Below are positions 1-6,617 of a stretch of 10,447 bases of DNA, in pieces; the first letter of the stretch is position 1, and every line of letters starts with the position of its first letter. A model generated the notes under the pieces. That model was not told where the DNA came from. It did no database searches and saw only the letters and a program-made list of their open reading frames with translations. Origin of the DNA: an uncultured Bacteroidota bacterium. GTDB taxonomy: Bacteria; Bacteroidota; Bacteroidia; Chitinophagales; Chitinophagaceae. The stretch lies in assembly GCA_903825065.1 (NCBI GenBank), contig CAIJZG010000344.1:1-10447 (forward strand), written 5' to 3'. Both the position numbers and the translations under genes were made by a program.

Positions 1-5
1 AAAGC

Positions 6-986
6 ATGAAGAAAAAGATTGCACTTGTTACGGGTGGATTGAGTGGAGAAGCGCAGATTAGTTATAAGAGCGCTATCACGGTTTCCAATAACACAGATAG
101 AGAAAAGTTTGATGTTTTCCGAATCGATATTAACGAAACGGGTTGGTGGTATACGCCGGAAAAAGGAGAGAAATTAGCTGTTGATAAATCAGATTTTACA
201 ATAATTGATCATCATCAAAAAATACACTTTGATGCAATTCTATTATGTATCCATGGGACTCCTGGAGAAGATGGAAAATTGCAAGGTTATTTCGATATGC
301 TACAATTGCCTTATACTAGTTGCGATGCAGCTACTTCGGCACTAACTTTTAATAAGAGATATACGGTGGCAGTCGCATCTTTCGCAGGCATTCATGTGGC
401 AAAGTCTCTTCATCTATTTAAGCACACACCAATAACAAGTGAAGCAGTTTTAGAAAATTTACAATTACCCGTTTTTGTAAAACCAAATAATGGGGGAAGC
501 AGTATTGGAATGAGTAAGGTACTTGTTGCAACTGATTTGGATGCAGCAATTGATAAAGCTTTCAAAGAGGATGATCAAATTTTAATTGAGGAATTTATTA
601 GTGGGAGAGAATTTACTATCGGCGTTTTTAAAACAAAAGGTGTAATCACAGTACTGCCAATTACTGAAATTAAAACAGGTAATACTTTCTTCGATTTTGA
701 AGCAAAATATTTAGGCAAAAGTGAAGAAATCACACCTGCAATTATTACTGAAGTAATGCTTCAACAATTATCAGCAGCAGCTAAGCGTGTATATGAAGTG
801 ATGAATTGTAGAGGAGTAGTAAGAATTGATTTTATATATCAGGAAGAAAGTGCTAAACCATATATGTTGGAAGTGAATACAGTTCCTGGTCAAAGTGAAG
901 CAAGCATAATTCCCCAACAAGTTCTTGCAATGGGATGGAATTTAAAAGATTTCTATACAGCCATTCTCGAAGAAGCGTTAAATTAA
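6..986 (+). CDS. ddl: D-alanine--D-alanine ligase
   Basis: Cytoplasmic ATP-grasp enzyme that joins two D-alanines to make the dipeptide used by MurF for the peptidoglycan stem peptide. The 326 residues fit the family. Visible motifs are GGLSGE (10-15), with Glu15 at the substrate-binding position; HGTPGEDG (83-90); the ATP-grasp glycine-rich loop KPNNGGSSIG (159-168); EEFISGREFTIG (195-206); the omega-loop EAKY (232-235); and the Mg/substrate segment EVNTVPGQSEAS (289-300). In the family, a Tyr at the EAKY position goes with D-Ala-D-Ala ligases, while D-lactate-using enzymes have Phe or His there, so Tyr235 argues for the normal dipeptide. Only five bases lie upstream, so the ribosome-binding region cannot be judged; the N-terminus aligns well with the family at this ATG. 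A PASTA protein follows after 86 bp. Confidence 0.95.
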   Translation: MKKKIALVTGGLSGEAQISYKSAITVSNNTDREKFDVFRIDINETGWWYTPEKGEKLAVDKSDFTIIDHHQKIHFDAILLCIHGTPGEDGKLQGYFDMLQLPYTSCDAATSALTFNKRYTVAVASFAGIHVAKSLHLFKHTPITSEAVLENLQLPVFVKPNNGGSSIGMSKVLVATDLDAAIDKAFKEDDQILIEEFISGREFTIGVFKTKGVITVLPITEIKTGNTFFDFEAKYLGKSEEITPAIITEVMLQQLSAAAKRVYEVMNCRGVVRIDFIYQEESAKPYMLEVNTVPGQSEASIIPQQVLAMGWNLKDFYTAILEEALN

Positions 987-990
987 AGCT

Positions 991-1027
991 GAAATTATCA
1001 ATTCTTATAGCTGGAATTGGTAGTTTC
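991..1027 (+). other. intercistronic RNA hairpin between ddl and the PASTA gene
   Basis: GAAATTATCAATTC (991-1004) can pair over 14 positions with GAATTGGTAGTTTC (1014-1027) around a 9-base loop. Two of the pairs are U-G wobbles that form only in plus-strand RNA; the minus-strand transcript would have A-C mismatches there. No U-tract follows, so it is not a typical intrinsic terminator. It could be a processing or stabilising element, or an attenuating structure between the two genes. That role is inference. Confidence 0.5.
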
Positions 1028-1072
1028 ATATAAATAAAGGAATTTCCCGATATTATATTCAAATTTAATCCT

Positions 1073-1891
1073 GTGTTTAAATTTATAACTAGCAAACCCT
1101 TGTGGGTAAATTTCGTAGCAGCATTTGGCCTAATCATTTTGCTGGTTATATTGTTTTTTCTTTCGTTGTCTTGGATCACAGGATTTGGAAAATTAGAAAA
1201 AGTACCAAGTGTAGTCGGACAAAATGCTACCGCAGCAAAAAAAATACTAGAGGATAAAGGATTCCATGTGGCATTGCAAGATTCGGTATATGTTGACAGT
1301 GTAGCTAAATTAGCGGTAGTTCGACAATCACCTGAACCAGATGCGATTGTAAAGTCAGGGAGAACCATTTATTTAACCATTAATAGAAGTCTGGCACCAA
1401 TGGTTGAAATGCCAAATTTAGTAGGGTTTTCTATTAGAAGTGCCGAAATGTATTTACAGAGCCTTGGTCTGAAGTTGGGTGTTATTAGTTACAAACCAGA
1501 TATCGCACGTAATGCGGTTTTAGAACAAACATTGAATGATATTGACGTAATCCCGAATACCAAAATACCTTTAGGATCTGCAATTGGCTTAGTTTTAGGA
1601 AGTGGAGTTGGAGGGGGAGATATTGATGTTCCAGATTTAATCGGACTAACTTATCAGGAAGCAAAAAGTTGGATAACCTCCTTAAGTTTAAATATAGGTT
1701 CTGTTATTCCTGTAGGTACAATCGCAGATACCAATGCAGCATTTATAGTAAAACAGAGTCCTGAAGTTTATATCGAAACTGTTCCGGGTCAGAAGACTGC
1801 GAACAAAATCCATAGTGGCCAATTATTAGATATTTATATCAGTTCTGTTGCACCCATAAAAGATAGTGTGCAAGCAACAATCAATCAATAA
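1073..1891 (+). CDS. membrane-anchored protein with three PASTA domains
   Basis: Short cytoplasmic N-terminus (about 1-10), one transmembrane helix (about 11-35, rich in Leu/Ile/Val/Phe), then three PASTA repeats at about 42-105 (starts VPSVVGQNATAA), 110-176 (starts VEMPNLVGFSIRSA) and 184-258 (starts IDVPDLIGLTYQEA). PASTA domains in other bacteria bind peptidoglycan or beta-lactams, mostly as the outer part of Ser/Thr kinases and penicillin-binding proteins. Here no kinase or transpeptidase domain is attached, so the protein looks like a stand-alone periplasmic sensor or scaffold. The next in-frame ATG is residue 110, inside the repeats, and a stop lies at 1031-1033, so the GTG at 1073 is the best start and keeps the membrane anchor. 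No Shine-Dalgarno is visible. The position after ddl suggests a cell-wall role, but this is inference. 272 residues. Confidence 0.85.
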   Translation: MFKFITSKPLWVNFVAAFGLIILLVILFFLSLSWITGFGKLEKVPSVVGQNATAAKKILEDKGFHVALQDSVYVDSVAKLAVVRQSPEPDAIVKSGRTIYLTINRSLAPMVEMPNLVGFSIRSAEMYLQSLGLKLGVISYKPDIARNAVLEQTLNDIDVIPNTKIPLGSAIGLVLGSGVGGGDIDVPDLIGLTYQEAKSWITSLSLNIGSVIPVGTIADTNAAFIVKQSPEVYIETVPGQKTANKIHSGQLLDIYISSVAPIKDSVQATINQ

Positions 1892-1910
1892 TCATCAAAT
1901 TTATATTTAC

Positions 1911-2219
1911 ATGCAAACAATTTCAGTAGAAGCACTAAAAGTGAAAATTGACTCAGGCGAAAAAATCAATTTAGTAGACGTAAGAGAACCTCATGAACAC
2001 ACTGACTTTAATATTGGAGGTATTTTGTTGCCTTTGGGACAAGTACAAACTTTGAATATTGATGCCATCGAAGACTTTAAAAATGAAGAAATATATATTT
2101 ATTGCCGTAGTGGTAATAGGAGTGGTCAGGCATGCATGATGCTTGAAACAGCAGGCTTTACCAATCTTATTAATGTTTCAGGGGGAATGTTAGCTTGGCA
2201 AGATAGAATTGCTAAATAG
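1911..2219 (+). CDS. single-domain rhodanese-like protein
   Basis: A 102-residue protein made of one rhodanese domain. Such domains carry sulfur as a persulfide on the active-site Cys and act as sulfurtransferases or sulfur carriers. It shows the family landmarks NLVDVREPHEH (20-30) and the active-site loop CRSGNRS (65-71), with catalytic Cys65, and ends with GGMLAW (91-96), the usual C-terminal motif. No signal peptide is seen, so it is probably cytoplasmic. An in-frame ATG at 1866 would add 15 residues but lies inside the PASTA gene; the ATG at 1911 starts directly before the first domain strand and is preferred. It lies 19 bp after the PASTA stop, so co-transcription is likely. TATATTTA (1902-1909) resembles a -7 box, but no -33 partner is visible. 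The sulfur acceptor cannot be told from sequence. Confidence 0.9.
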   Translation: MQTISVEALKVKIDSGEKINLVDVREPHEHTDFNIGGILLPLGQVQTLNIDAIEDFKNEEIYIYCRSGNRSGQACMMLETAGFTNLINVSGGMLAWQDRIAK

Positions 2220-2240
2220 TATTGTAATAAAATATAAATA

Positions 2241-2274
2241 AAAAGTCTCGATGAAACATTTCATCGAGACTTTT
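2241..2274. terminator. bidirectional intrinsic terminator
   Basis: AAAAGTCTCGATGAAA (2241-2256) is the exact reverse complement of 2259-2274. The plus-strand stem is followed by a T run (2271-2276) and the minus-strand stem by an A/T-rich run. It lies between the convergent rhodanese and TonB receptor genes and probably ends both transcripts. The innermost pairs must open to form a loop. Confidence 0.87.
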
Positions 2275-2287
2275 TTGAATGCTACCT

Positions 2288-4477
2288 TTATAAATTGATA
2301 TTTAATGAAAGCATGAAATTGGTTCCAGCCATTGGATAGTAGCCGTTTTCGTAAACTATTGCATTATTATAAATATAACTGTAGGCATATCCATTAGGTT
2401 GATATTTTACATTAAATAAATTATTCAGTTGCCCAATAATTTGCCATTCTTTGAAAAGTTTATTTTTGATTGTGAAATGTATTCTAAGATCTTCTGTAAA
2501 ATAAGCATCTAGCTTGCTTGATTCATTCTGTGCATTATCCAGATATTGTTTTCCAACGTACTTGTTTAATAAACTAATATCCAAGTCCTTTCTCAATTTA
2601 AAATTTAAGCTCAAACTTCCAATTGTATTTGGTGAGAAAGAAATATCGGTATTATTATGATTCATTGCATTTTGTCCGCCCGTATCATAGTTGTCAATAT
2701 ATTCTGTAAAAGATTTTATTTTATTCTTACTGAAGGTGAGGTTGGCAACTACATTAAACCACTTTGTAAATTCTGCAGTTCCTTGTAATTCTATTCCTAA
2801 ACGGTAGCTATAGGGAACATTAGTTCTAGTGTAAGAACCTACATCATTAATCTGACCTGTTAATACCAATTGATTGATGTAATTCATATAATATACGGTA
2901 GCTCCATAGTGAAAATGTTGGTTTCTTTTTTCGAGACCCAATTCAAAATCATGCAAGGTTTCTTGTTTTGGCTGACTAACTAAGCCTGCTTGAAAATCAT
3001 CTCTGTTAGGTTCTTTATTTCCTAATGCATAACTCAAATATCCTTGCCAGCCATTATGGGTATAAGTTATACCTGCTTTTGGATTAAGAAATTGGAAATT
3101 TCTGTGAACAGAAAGATTGGCATTGCCTTCAAAACCTTCCATTTTGTGACTAACATTTCTATATTGGACATCTATAAAGCTTTGCCACATATTATTAAAC
3201 TGGTGCATCCATTTAGTATAAATGTTAGCATCCCATTTTGTAGCTGGATAATCGTAATAATGATAATCAGGTGATGCAGTCCCAAAGTTCATCCAAATGA
3301 TATTTCCAAAATGCTGGCCTTGGTATTTTGTCCAACCCCCACCAACAGTTAATTCGTCTTTCTGGTTTTTGTATTGCAAAGAAGCTATTTGGCCAAAGAA
3401 CGTATTATCTAACCAGCGTTGTCGTATTAAATCTGTGGCAGCATAAGTAAAGTTGCCAATAGACTGATTAGGTAATCCATAATCAGAGTAAGATTGGTTA
3501 GCTTTATATTCTTCATAATAGCCCTTGCCACTGGTTAAAAATACAGCAGTACTAAATGCCCAATGATTAGGGAATTTATAATTATAAAATAATTGATAAT
3601 GGGTTTGAGTATAATTATCAGTTTGGTTATTGTAAGGTGTTCCAGGTTTTTCCATTCCCGCAGGATTATACCTGCGATCAGTTAATAGCATTGAATCTGA
3701 AATGCCATACCAAGCTTGATACGTTTTTTCTTTTCCAGAAAAAATATTTAATCTAAGGGATGAATTTTTGTTCACATAAGCGCTACTAACATAAAACGAT
3801 TTTAAATCTGAACTTGCACGATCAATATAGCCATCGCTATTAATTCTACTAATTCTTGCATCAATTGTAAAATGATTTCCAATTAAGCCGGTACCGAATT
3901 TCAAAGTATTTTTCCAGGTATTGAATGAGCCAAAACTATTATTGAGTTCTAGATAAGATTTTTCATTGAACTCATTGGTGGCTAAATTTAATGTTGCTCC
4001 AAATGCACCAGCGCCATTTGATGAAGTTCCAACTCCTCTTTGAATTTGAATACTATTAATTGAAGAAGCAAAGTCTGGTAAATCTACAAAATATGTTCCC
4101 ATACTTTCCGCATCATTATAGGGGATGCCATTTAGTGTTACGTTGATTCTCGTAGCATCTGATCCTCGGATATGAATTCCGGTGTAACCAACGCCATTTC
4201 CAGCGTCTGAATTGATCACTGTTGAAGGCGTTTGATTTAAGAGAAATGGAAGGTCCTGCCCACTATTACCAATAGCGATTTGATCTCTATTCAGATTGGT
4301 TTTTGTAAATGGAGCAGTTTCTGCTGCTCTGGTTGCTCTTACCTCTAGAGGTTGCAGAAATAAACTGCTATCTGTAAAGGTTTCTTTAATTGGCTTCTGA
4401 TTGTTTGTTTTGTTACTCTGACTAGATGCCAGACATGTAAGGAATACAATGATGGTTGTTCCCAAAAACTTTTTCAT
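2288..4477 (-). CDS. TonB-dependent outer-membrane receptor, predicted thiamine transporter
   Basis: A 729-residue outer-membrane receptor that would bring its ligand into the periplasm using TonB/ExbBD energy. A signal peptide is visible (MKKFLGTTIIVFLTCLASSQ, likely cut after Ser19 at A-S-S). A TonB-box-like stretch LQPLEVRATR (41-50) leads to a plug domain (about 52-168) with IHIRGSDATR (101-110), NVTLNGIPYND (112-122) and IQIQRGVGTSSNGAGAFG (143-160). The rest is rich in alternating aromatic beta strands, as in a 22-strand barrel, to the C-terminus. The N-terminal carboxypeptidase-like domain common in Bacteroidota receptors is absent. The last residue is Leu, not the usual Phe. The ligand call rests on the TPP riboswitch upstream: thiamine-controlled receptors of this kind are known in Bacteroidetes, for example in Bacteroides thetaiotaomicron. 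No Shine-Dalgarno precedes the ATG. No inner-membrane thiamine transporter is next to it. Confidence 0.92.
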   Translation of the reverse strand: MKKFLGTTIIVFLTCLASSQSNKTNNQKPIKETFTDSSLFLQPLEVRATRAAETAPFTKTNLNRDQIAIGNSGQDLPFLLNQTPSTVINSDAGNGVGYTGIHIRGSDATRINVTLNGIPYNDAESMGTYFVDLPDFASSINSIQIQRGVGTSSNGAGAFGATLNLATNEFNEKSYLELNNSFGSFNTWKNTLKFGTGLIGNHFTIDARISRINSDGYIDRASSDLKSFYVSSAYVNKNSSLRLNIFSGKEKTYQAWYGISDSMLLTDRRYNPAGMEKPGTPYNNQTDNYTQTHYQLFYNYKFPNHWAFSTAVFLTSGKGYYEEYKANQSYSDYGLPNQSIGNFTYAATDLIRQRWLDNTFFGQIASLQYKNQKDELTVGGGWTKYQGQHFGNIIWMNFGTASPDYHYYDYPATKWDANIYTKWMHQFNNMWQSFIDVQYRNVSHKMEGFEGNANLSVHRNFQFLNPKAGITYTHNGWQGYLSYALGNKEPNRDDFQAGLVSQPKQETLHDFELGLEKRNQHFHYGATVYYMNYINQLVLTGQINDVGSYTRTNVPYSYRLGIELQGTAEFTKWFNVVANLTFSKNKIKSFTEYIDNYDTGGQNAMNHNNTDISFSPNTIGSLSLNFKLRKDLDISLLNKYVGKQYLDNAQNESSKLDAYFTEDLRIHFTIKNKLFKEWQIIGQLNNLFNVKYQPNGYAYSYIYNNAIVYENGYYPMAGTNFMLSLNINL

Positions 4478-4542
4478 TTTTTGATGATTTTTAAAGTTAA
4501 TAATGGAAACAGGGAGAGCTAATGGAGAGGATCTGTAAAACA

Positions 4543-4639
4543 GTACACCTTCCCTTCGCAGGCATTACCCTGTTCAGGTTCGACGGGTATTATCTCAGCC
4601 ATTCGTAATGTTCCGAACAGCACCCCGAGGAATGTCTAC
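4543..4639 (-). promoter_or_regulatory. TPP riboswitch (THI element)
   Basis: Read on the minus strand, all hallmark segments of the thiamine pyrophosphate aptamer are present in order: CGGGGTGC, CTGAGA, ATACCCG, GAACCTGAACAGG, GTAATGCC and GCGAAGGGAA. CGGGGT pairs with ACCCG to form P2. The ends GTAGACATTCC and GGAAGGTGTAC pair at 9 of 11 positions to form P1. TPP binding normally shuts the downstream gene off. The receptor ATG is 65 bases beyond the aptamer. No hairpin with a U-tract is seen in that stretch. Two pyrimidine segments, CCTCTCC (plus coordinates 4524-4530) and CTCTCCC (4512-4518), could pair with the P1 3' strand GGGAAGG (4548-4554) as alternative structures. That switch is inference. 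Confidence 0.95.
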
Positions 4640-4641
4640 CG

Positions 4642-4672
4642 CAAAAATAGCTAAAGAGATTTTAAATCCCAA
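4642..4672 (-). promoter_or_regulatory. Bacteroidota-type promoter of the riboswitch and receptor
   Basis: On the minus strand TTG (4670-4672) is followed after 20 bases by TATTTTTG (4642-4649), an exact match to the -7 consensus TAnnTTTG of the Bacteroidota primary sigma factor. Transcription would begin close to 4635-4639, right at the 5' strand of riboswitch stem P1, which supports the assignment. Confidence 0.72.
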
Positions 4673-4675
4673 GTG

Positions 4676-4683
4676 TAACTTTA
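4676..4683 (+). promoter_or_regulatory. weak -7-like box for the DUF2807 gene
   Basis: TAACTTTA matches 7 of 8 positions of TAnnTTTG and lies 34 bases before the ATG at 4718. No TTG is seen at the expected -33 distance, so this is a weak candidate. It sits next to the -33 element of the divergent receptor promoter. Confidence 0.25.
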
Positions 4684-4717
4684 TAACCTATCTAACGTTG
4701 AACACAAAACATTTCTC

Positions 4718-5452
4718 ATGAAAAGGATAACAGTACTGTTTTTTTTACTAGTGGGTATCTATCATGTGCAGGCTCAAAATGCAAAGAACATTGTTTTTGA
4801 TGCTAATGCGGAAGTTCGCTCTGTAAAAGGGTTTACAGGGGTTGAAGTATCTGGTGCTATTGATCTTTATCTATCTCAAGGCAAAGAAGAAGCAGTAGCC
4901 ATTAGTGCCAGTAATCCAAATTCCTTATACCGAATTAAAACGGAAGTAAGAAATGGGAAACTGCATATTTATTTTGATGGAAATGGATGGAATTGGAAGA
5001 CCTGGAGTAATAATAATAAAATAAAAGCTTATATCACTTTTGTTGAAATCCATCATCTGGAGGCTTCAGGAGCTTGTAATATTAAAACTGTTGATGTAAT
5101 TAGTTCGGACAATTTAAAAATTCAATTATCAGGTGCAAGCGATTTTACTGGTGAAGTAAAAGCCGGCAAACTAAGATTAGATGCCAGTGGTGCTTCAAAT
5201 TTTAAAGTGTCTGGATCTGCAGAAAATACTACAGTTGATTTGTCTGGTGCATGTGAAATGAAGGCCTATGATTTAAAAGCCGAATACGCTAAAATTGAAG
5301 CTACTGGAGCGTCTGCTGTTCGCATTACAATTAATAAAGAGTTGAGTGCAGAAGCAAGTGGAGGTAGTACTATTTTTTATAAAGGAGCTGGAGTTGTAAG
5401 AGATATCAGTTCCAGTGGGGGAGCTACGATAAAAAGAAAATCAGATGATTAG
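4718..5452 (+). CDS. secreted DUF2807 (head GIN domain) protein
   Basis: A 244-residue exported protein. The signal peptide (1-19) ends in VQA before Gln20. The mature part starts with a beta-rich segment containing VKGFTGVEVSGAIDLYLSQG (36-55) and continues as short repeated beta turns with SGA-type motifs at 45-47, 117-119, 138-140, 157-159, 176-178 and 196-198, then SGG at 214-216 and 233-235. This repeating pattern is typical of the DUF2807 family, annotated as putative auto-transporter adhesin or head GIN domain and common in Bacteroidota; the molecular function is not established. It probably folds as a right-handed beta-helix-like solenoid in the periplasm or at the cell surface. No membrane anchor or sorting domain is visible at the C-terminus, which ends in a charged tail. 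The gene is divergent from the receptor and no hairpin follows it. No Shine-Dalgarno is seen before the ATG. Confidence 0.87.
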   Translation: MKRITVLFFLLVGIYHVQAQNAKNIVFDANAEVRSVKGFTGVEVSGAIDLYLSQGKEEAVAISASNPNSLYRIKTEVRNGKLHIYFDGNGWNWKTWSNNNKIKAYITFVEIHHLEASGACNIKTVDVISSDNLKIQLSGASDFTGEVKAGKLRLDASGASNFKVSGSAENTTVDLSGACEMKAYDLKAEYAKIEATGASAVRITINKELSAEASGGSTIFYKGAGVVRDISSSGGATIKRKSDD

Positions 5453-5460
5453 CAAATATT

Positions 5461-5492
5461 TTTGGATGGTAAGTTTGTAACACATACTTTTG
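5461..5492 (+). promoter_or_regulatory. promoter of the tRNA-fMet gene
   Basis: TTTG (5461-5464), 20 bases, then TACTTTTG (5485-5492), an exact TAnnTTTG match with consensus spacing. The expected start near 5499 leaves a leader of about 70 bases before the mature tRNA, which RNase P would remove. Confidence 0.65.
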
Positions 5493-5568
5493 CAACCCAT
5501 TAAGAGAGACGAAACGGTTAGTGAAATGAATTCTTAATATAAAAGCGATAATTAGATTAATCTTATAT

Positions 5569-5640
<72 letters not shown>

Positions 5641-5644
5641 CTTA

Positions 5645-5674
5645 AAAGGCCTCTATTGAGGCCTTTGTTATTTT
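5645..5674 (+). terminator. intrinsic terminator after tRNA-fMet
   Basis: AAAGGCCTC (5645-5653) pairs perfectly with GAGGCCTTT (5658-5666) around the loop TATT, followed by GTTATTTT (5667-5674). It starts 5 bases after the tRNA and ends 13 bases before the era ATG, so it would separate tRNA transcription from era. The T-rich tail is interrupted, so some read-through is possible. Confidence 0.75.
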
Positions 5675-5675
5675 G

Positions 5676-5683
5676 TACCTTTA
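5676..5683 (+). promoter_or_regulatory. possible -7 box just before era
   Basis: TACCTTTA matches 7 of 8 positions of TAnnTTTG and ends 4 bases before the era ATG. If used, the era mRNA would be leaderless or nearly so. The closest TTG (5656-5658) is only 17 bases upstream and lies in the terminator hairpin, so the match is weak. Confidence 0.3.
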
Positions 5684-5687
5684 GTAA

Positions 5688-6560
5688 ATGAAAGTAGGTT
5701 TTGTTAACATATTTGGTAAGCCGAACGCCGGGAAAAGCACACTGATCAATGCATTGATTGGTGAGAAGATGGCTATCACTTCTCCAAAGGCACAAACAAC
5801 ACGCCATCGGATTAAAGCCTTCTTAAATGTTCCGGGGGAATACCAAATTATTTTTTCTGATACGCCAGGAATTATCGATCCGCAATACAAGTTGCATGAA
5901 CATATGATGTCGTCTGTAAAAAGTGCTTTGGAAGATGCTGATATTGCATTGCTGATTGTTGATGCCAATGAAGATTTAGACGAGGTAGATGGCATCTTTC
6001 AGAAATTAAGATTGAAAGTTCCTGCACTTGTTGTACTAAACAAAATAGATAAAGCAGGTAATGGAAGGATCGCTTTAGCAGAAAAATACTTTTCAGAAAA
6101 AAGCTATTGCAGTAAGATCGTTAAAATCTCTGCTTTGCAAAAAGTGCACTTGAATAAATTGTTACATGCAATTTTAGAATTGTTGCCAGAAGGAGAACCA
6201 TTTTATAGTGAAGAAGATTTGAGTGATATGCCAACAAAATTCTTTGTATCAGAAATGATTAGAGAAAAAATTTATCAGTTGTTTGGCGACGAAATTCCAT
6301 ATCATACAGCAGTTTTAATCAATGAATTTAAAGATAGAGAAGATATCGTTAAGATACAGGCAGATATAATAGTACAGCGTGATACACAGAAGTTTATCAT
6401 CATTGGGGAGAAGGGCAAAATGATTAAAGAGATTGGCACATTAGCAAGAAAAGATATTGAACAGTTTATCGATAAAAAAATATTTCTAGAATTGTTTGTA
6501 AAAGTGCGACCTAAATGGCGTGATAATGACTTACAATTAAAAGAATACGGATATAAATAA
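5688..6560 (+). CDS. era: GTPase Era
   Basis: Ribosome-assembly GTPase that binds the 3' end of 16S rRNA and helps mature the small subunit. The 290 residues fit the family. The G domain shows G1 GKPNAGKST (10-18), the switch I region with SPKAQTTRHR (32-41), G3 DTPG (58-61), G4 NKID (118-121) and G5 SAL (148-150). The C-terminal KH domain carries the RNA-binding loop in IIGEKGKMIKEIG (238-250) and ends shortly after the conserved LFVKVRPKWRD stretch. The ATG lies right before the first beta strand, which fits the family N-terminus. No Shine-Dalgarno is present. It is followed after 57 bp by der, with no terminator or clear promoter between them, so the two are probably co-transcribed. Confidence 0.97.
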   Translation: MKVGFVNIFGKPNAGKSTLINALIGEKMAITSPKAQTTRHRIKAFLNVPGEYQIIFSDTPGIIDPQYKLHEHMMSSVKSALEDADIALLIVDANEDLDEVDGIFQKLRLKVPALVVLNKIDKAGNGRIALAEKYFSEKSYCSKIVKISALQKVHLNKLLHAILELLPEGEPFYSEEDLSDMPTKFFVSEMIREKIYQLFGDEIPYHTAVLINEFKDREDIVKIQADIIVQRDTQKFIIIGEKGKMIKEIGTLARKDIEQFIDKKIFLELFVKVRPKWRDNDLQLKEYGYK

Positions 6561-6605
6561 TGGTTAGCTTGAATTTTCAGGTAACTAACATAAAAACATT
6601 ATTTA

Positions 6606-6611
6606 AGGAGG
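6606..6611 (+). promoter_or_regulatory. strong Shine-Dalgarno site of der
   Basis: AGGAGG lies 6 bases before the der ATG at 6618, an ideal anti-16S match and spacing. It decides the start of der. No other visible gene start in the window has such a site. Confidence 0.85.
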
Positions 6612-6617
6612 ATTATT

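Noticed and set aside
853..1368. Minus-strand open frame of 171 codons
   Set aside because: It lies antisense to the ends of ddl and the PASTA gene, has no recognisable motif, and the opposite frame is clearly coding on both sides.
1866..1910. Upstream ATG giving a rhodanese 15 residues longer
   Set aside because: It starts inside the PASTA gene, adds a low-complexity stretch outside the rhodanese fold, and the ATG at 1911 sits right before the first domain strand.
4527..4541. CTGTTTTACAG hairpin after the riboswitch as a terminator
   Set aside because: The stem is only four base pairs and no T run follows on the minus strand, so it is too weak for an intrinsic terminator.
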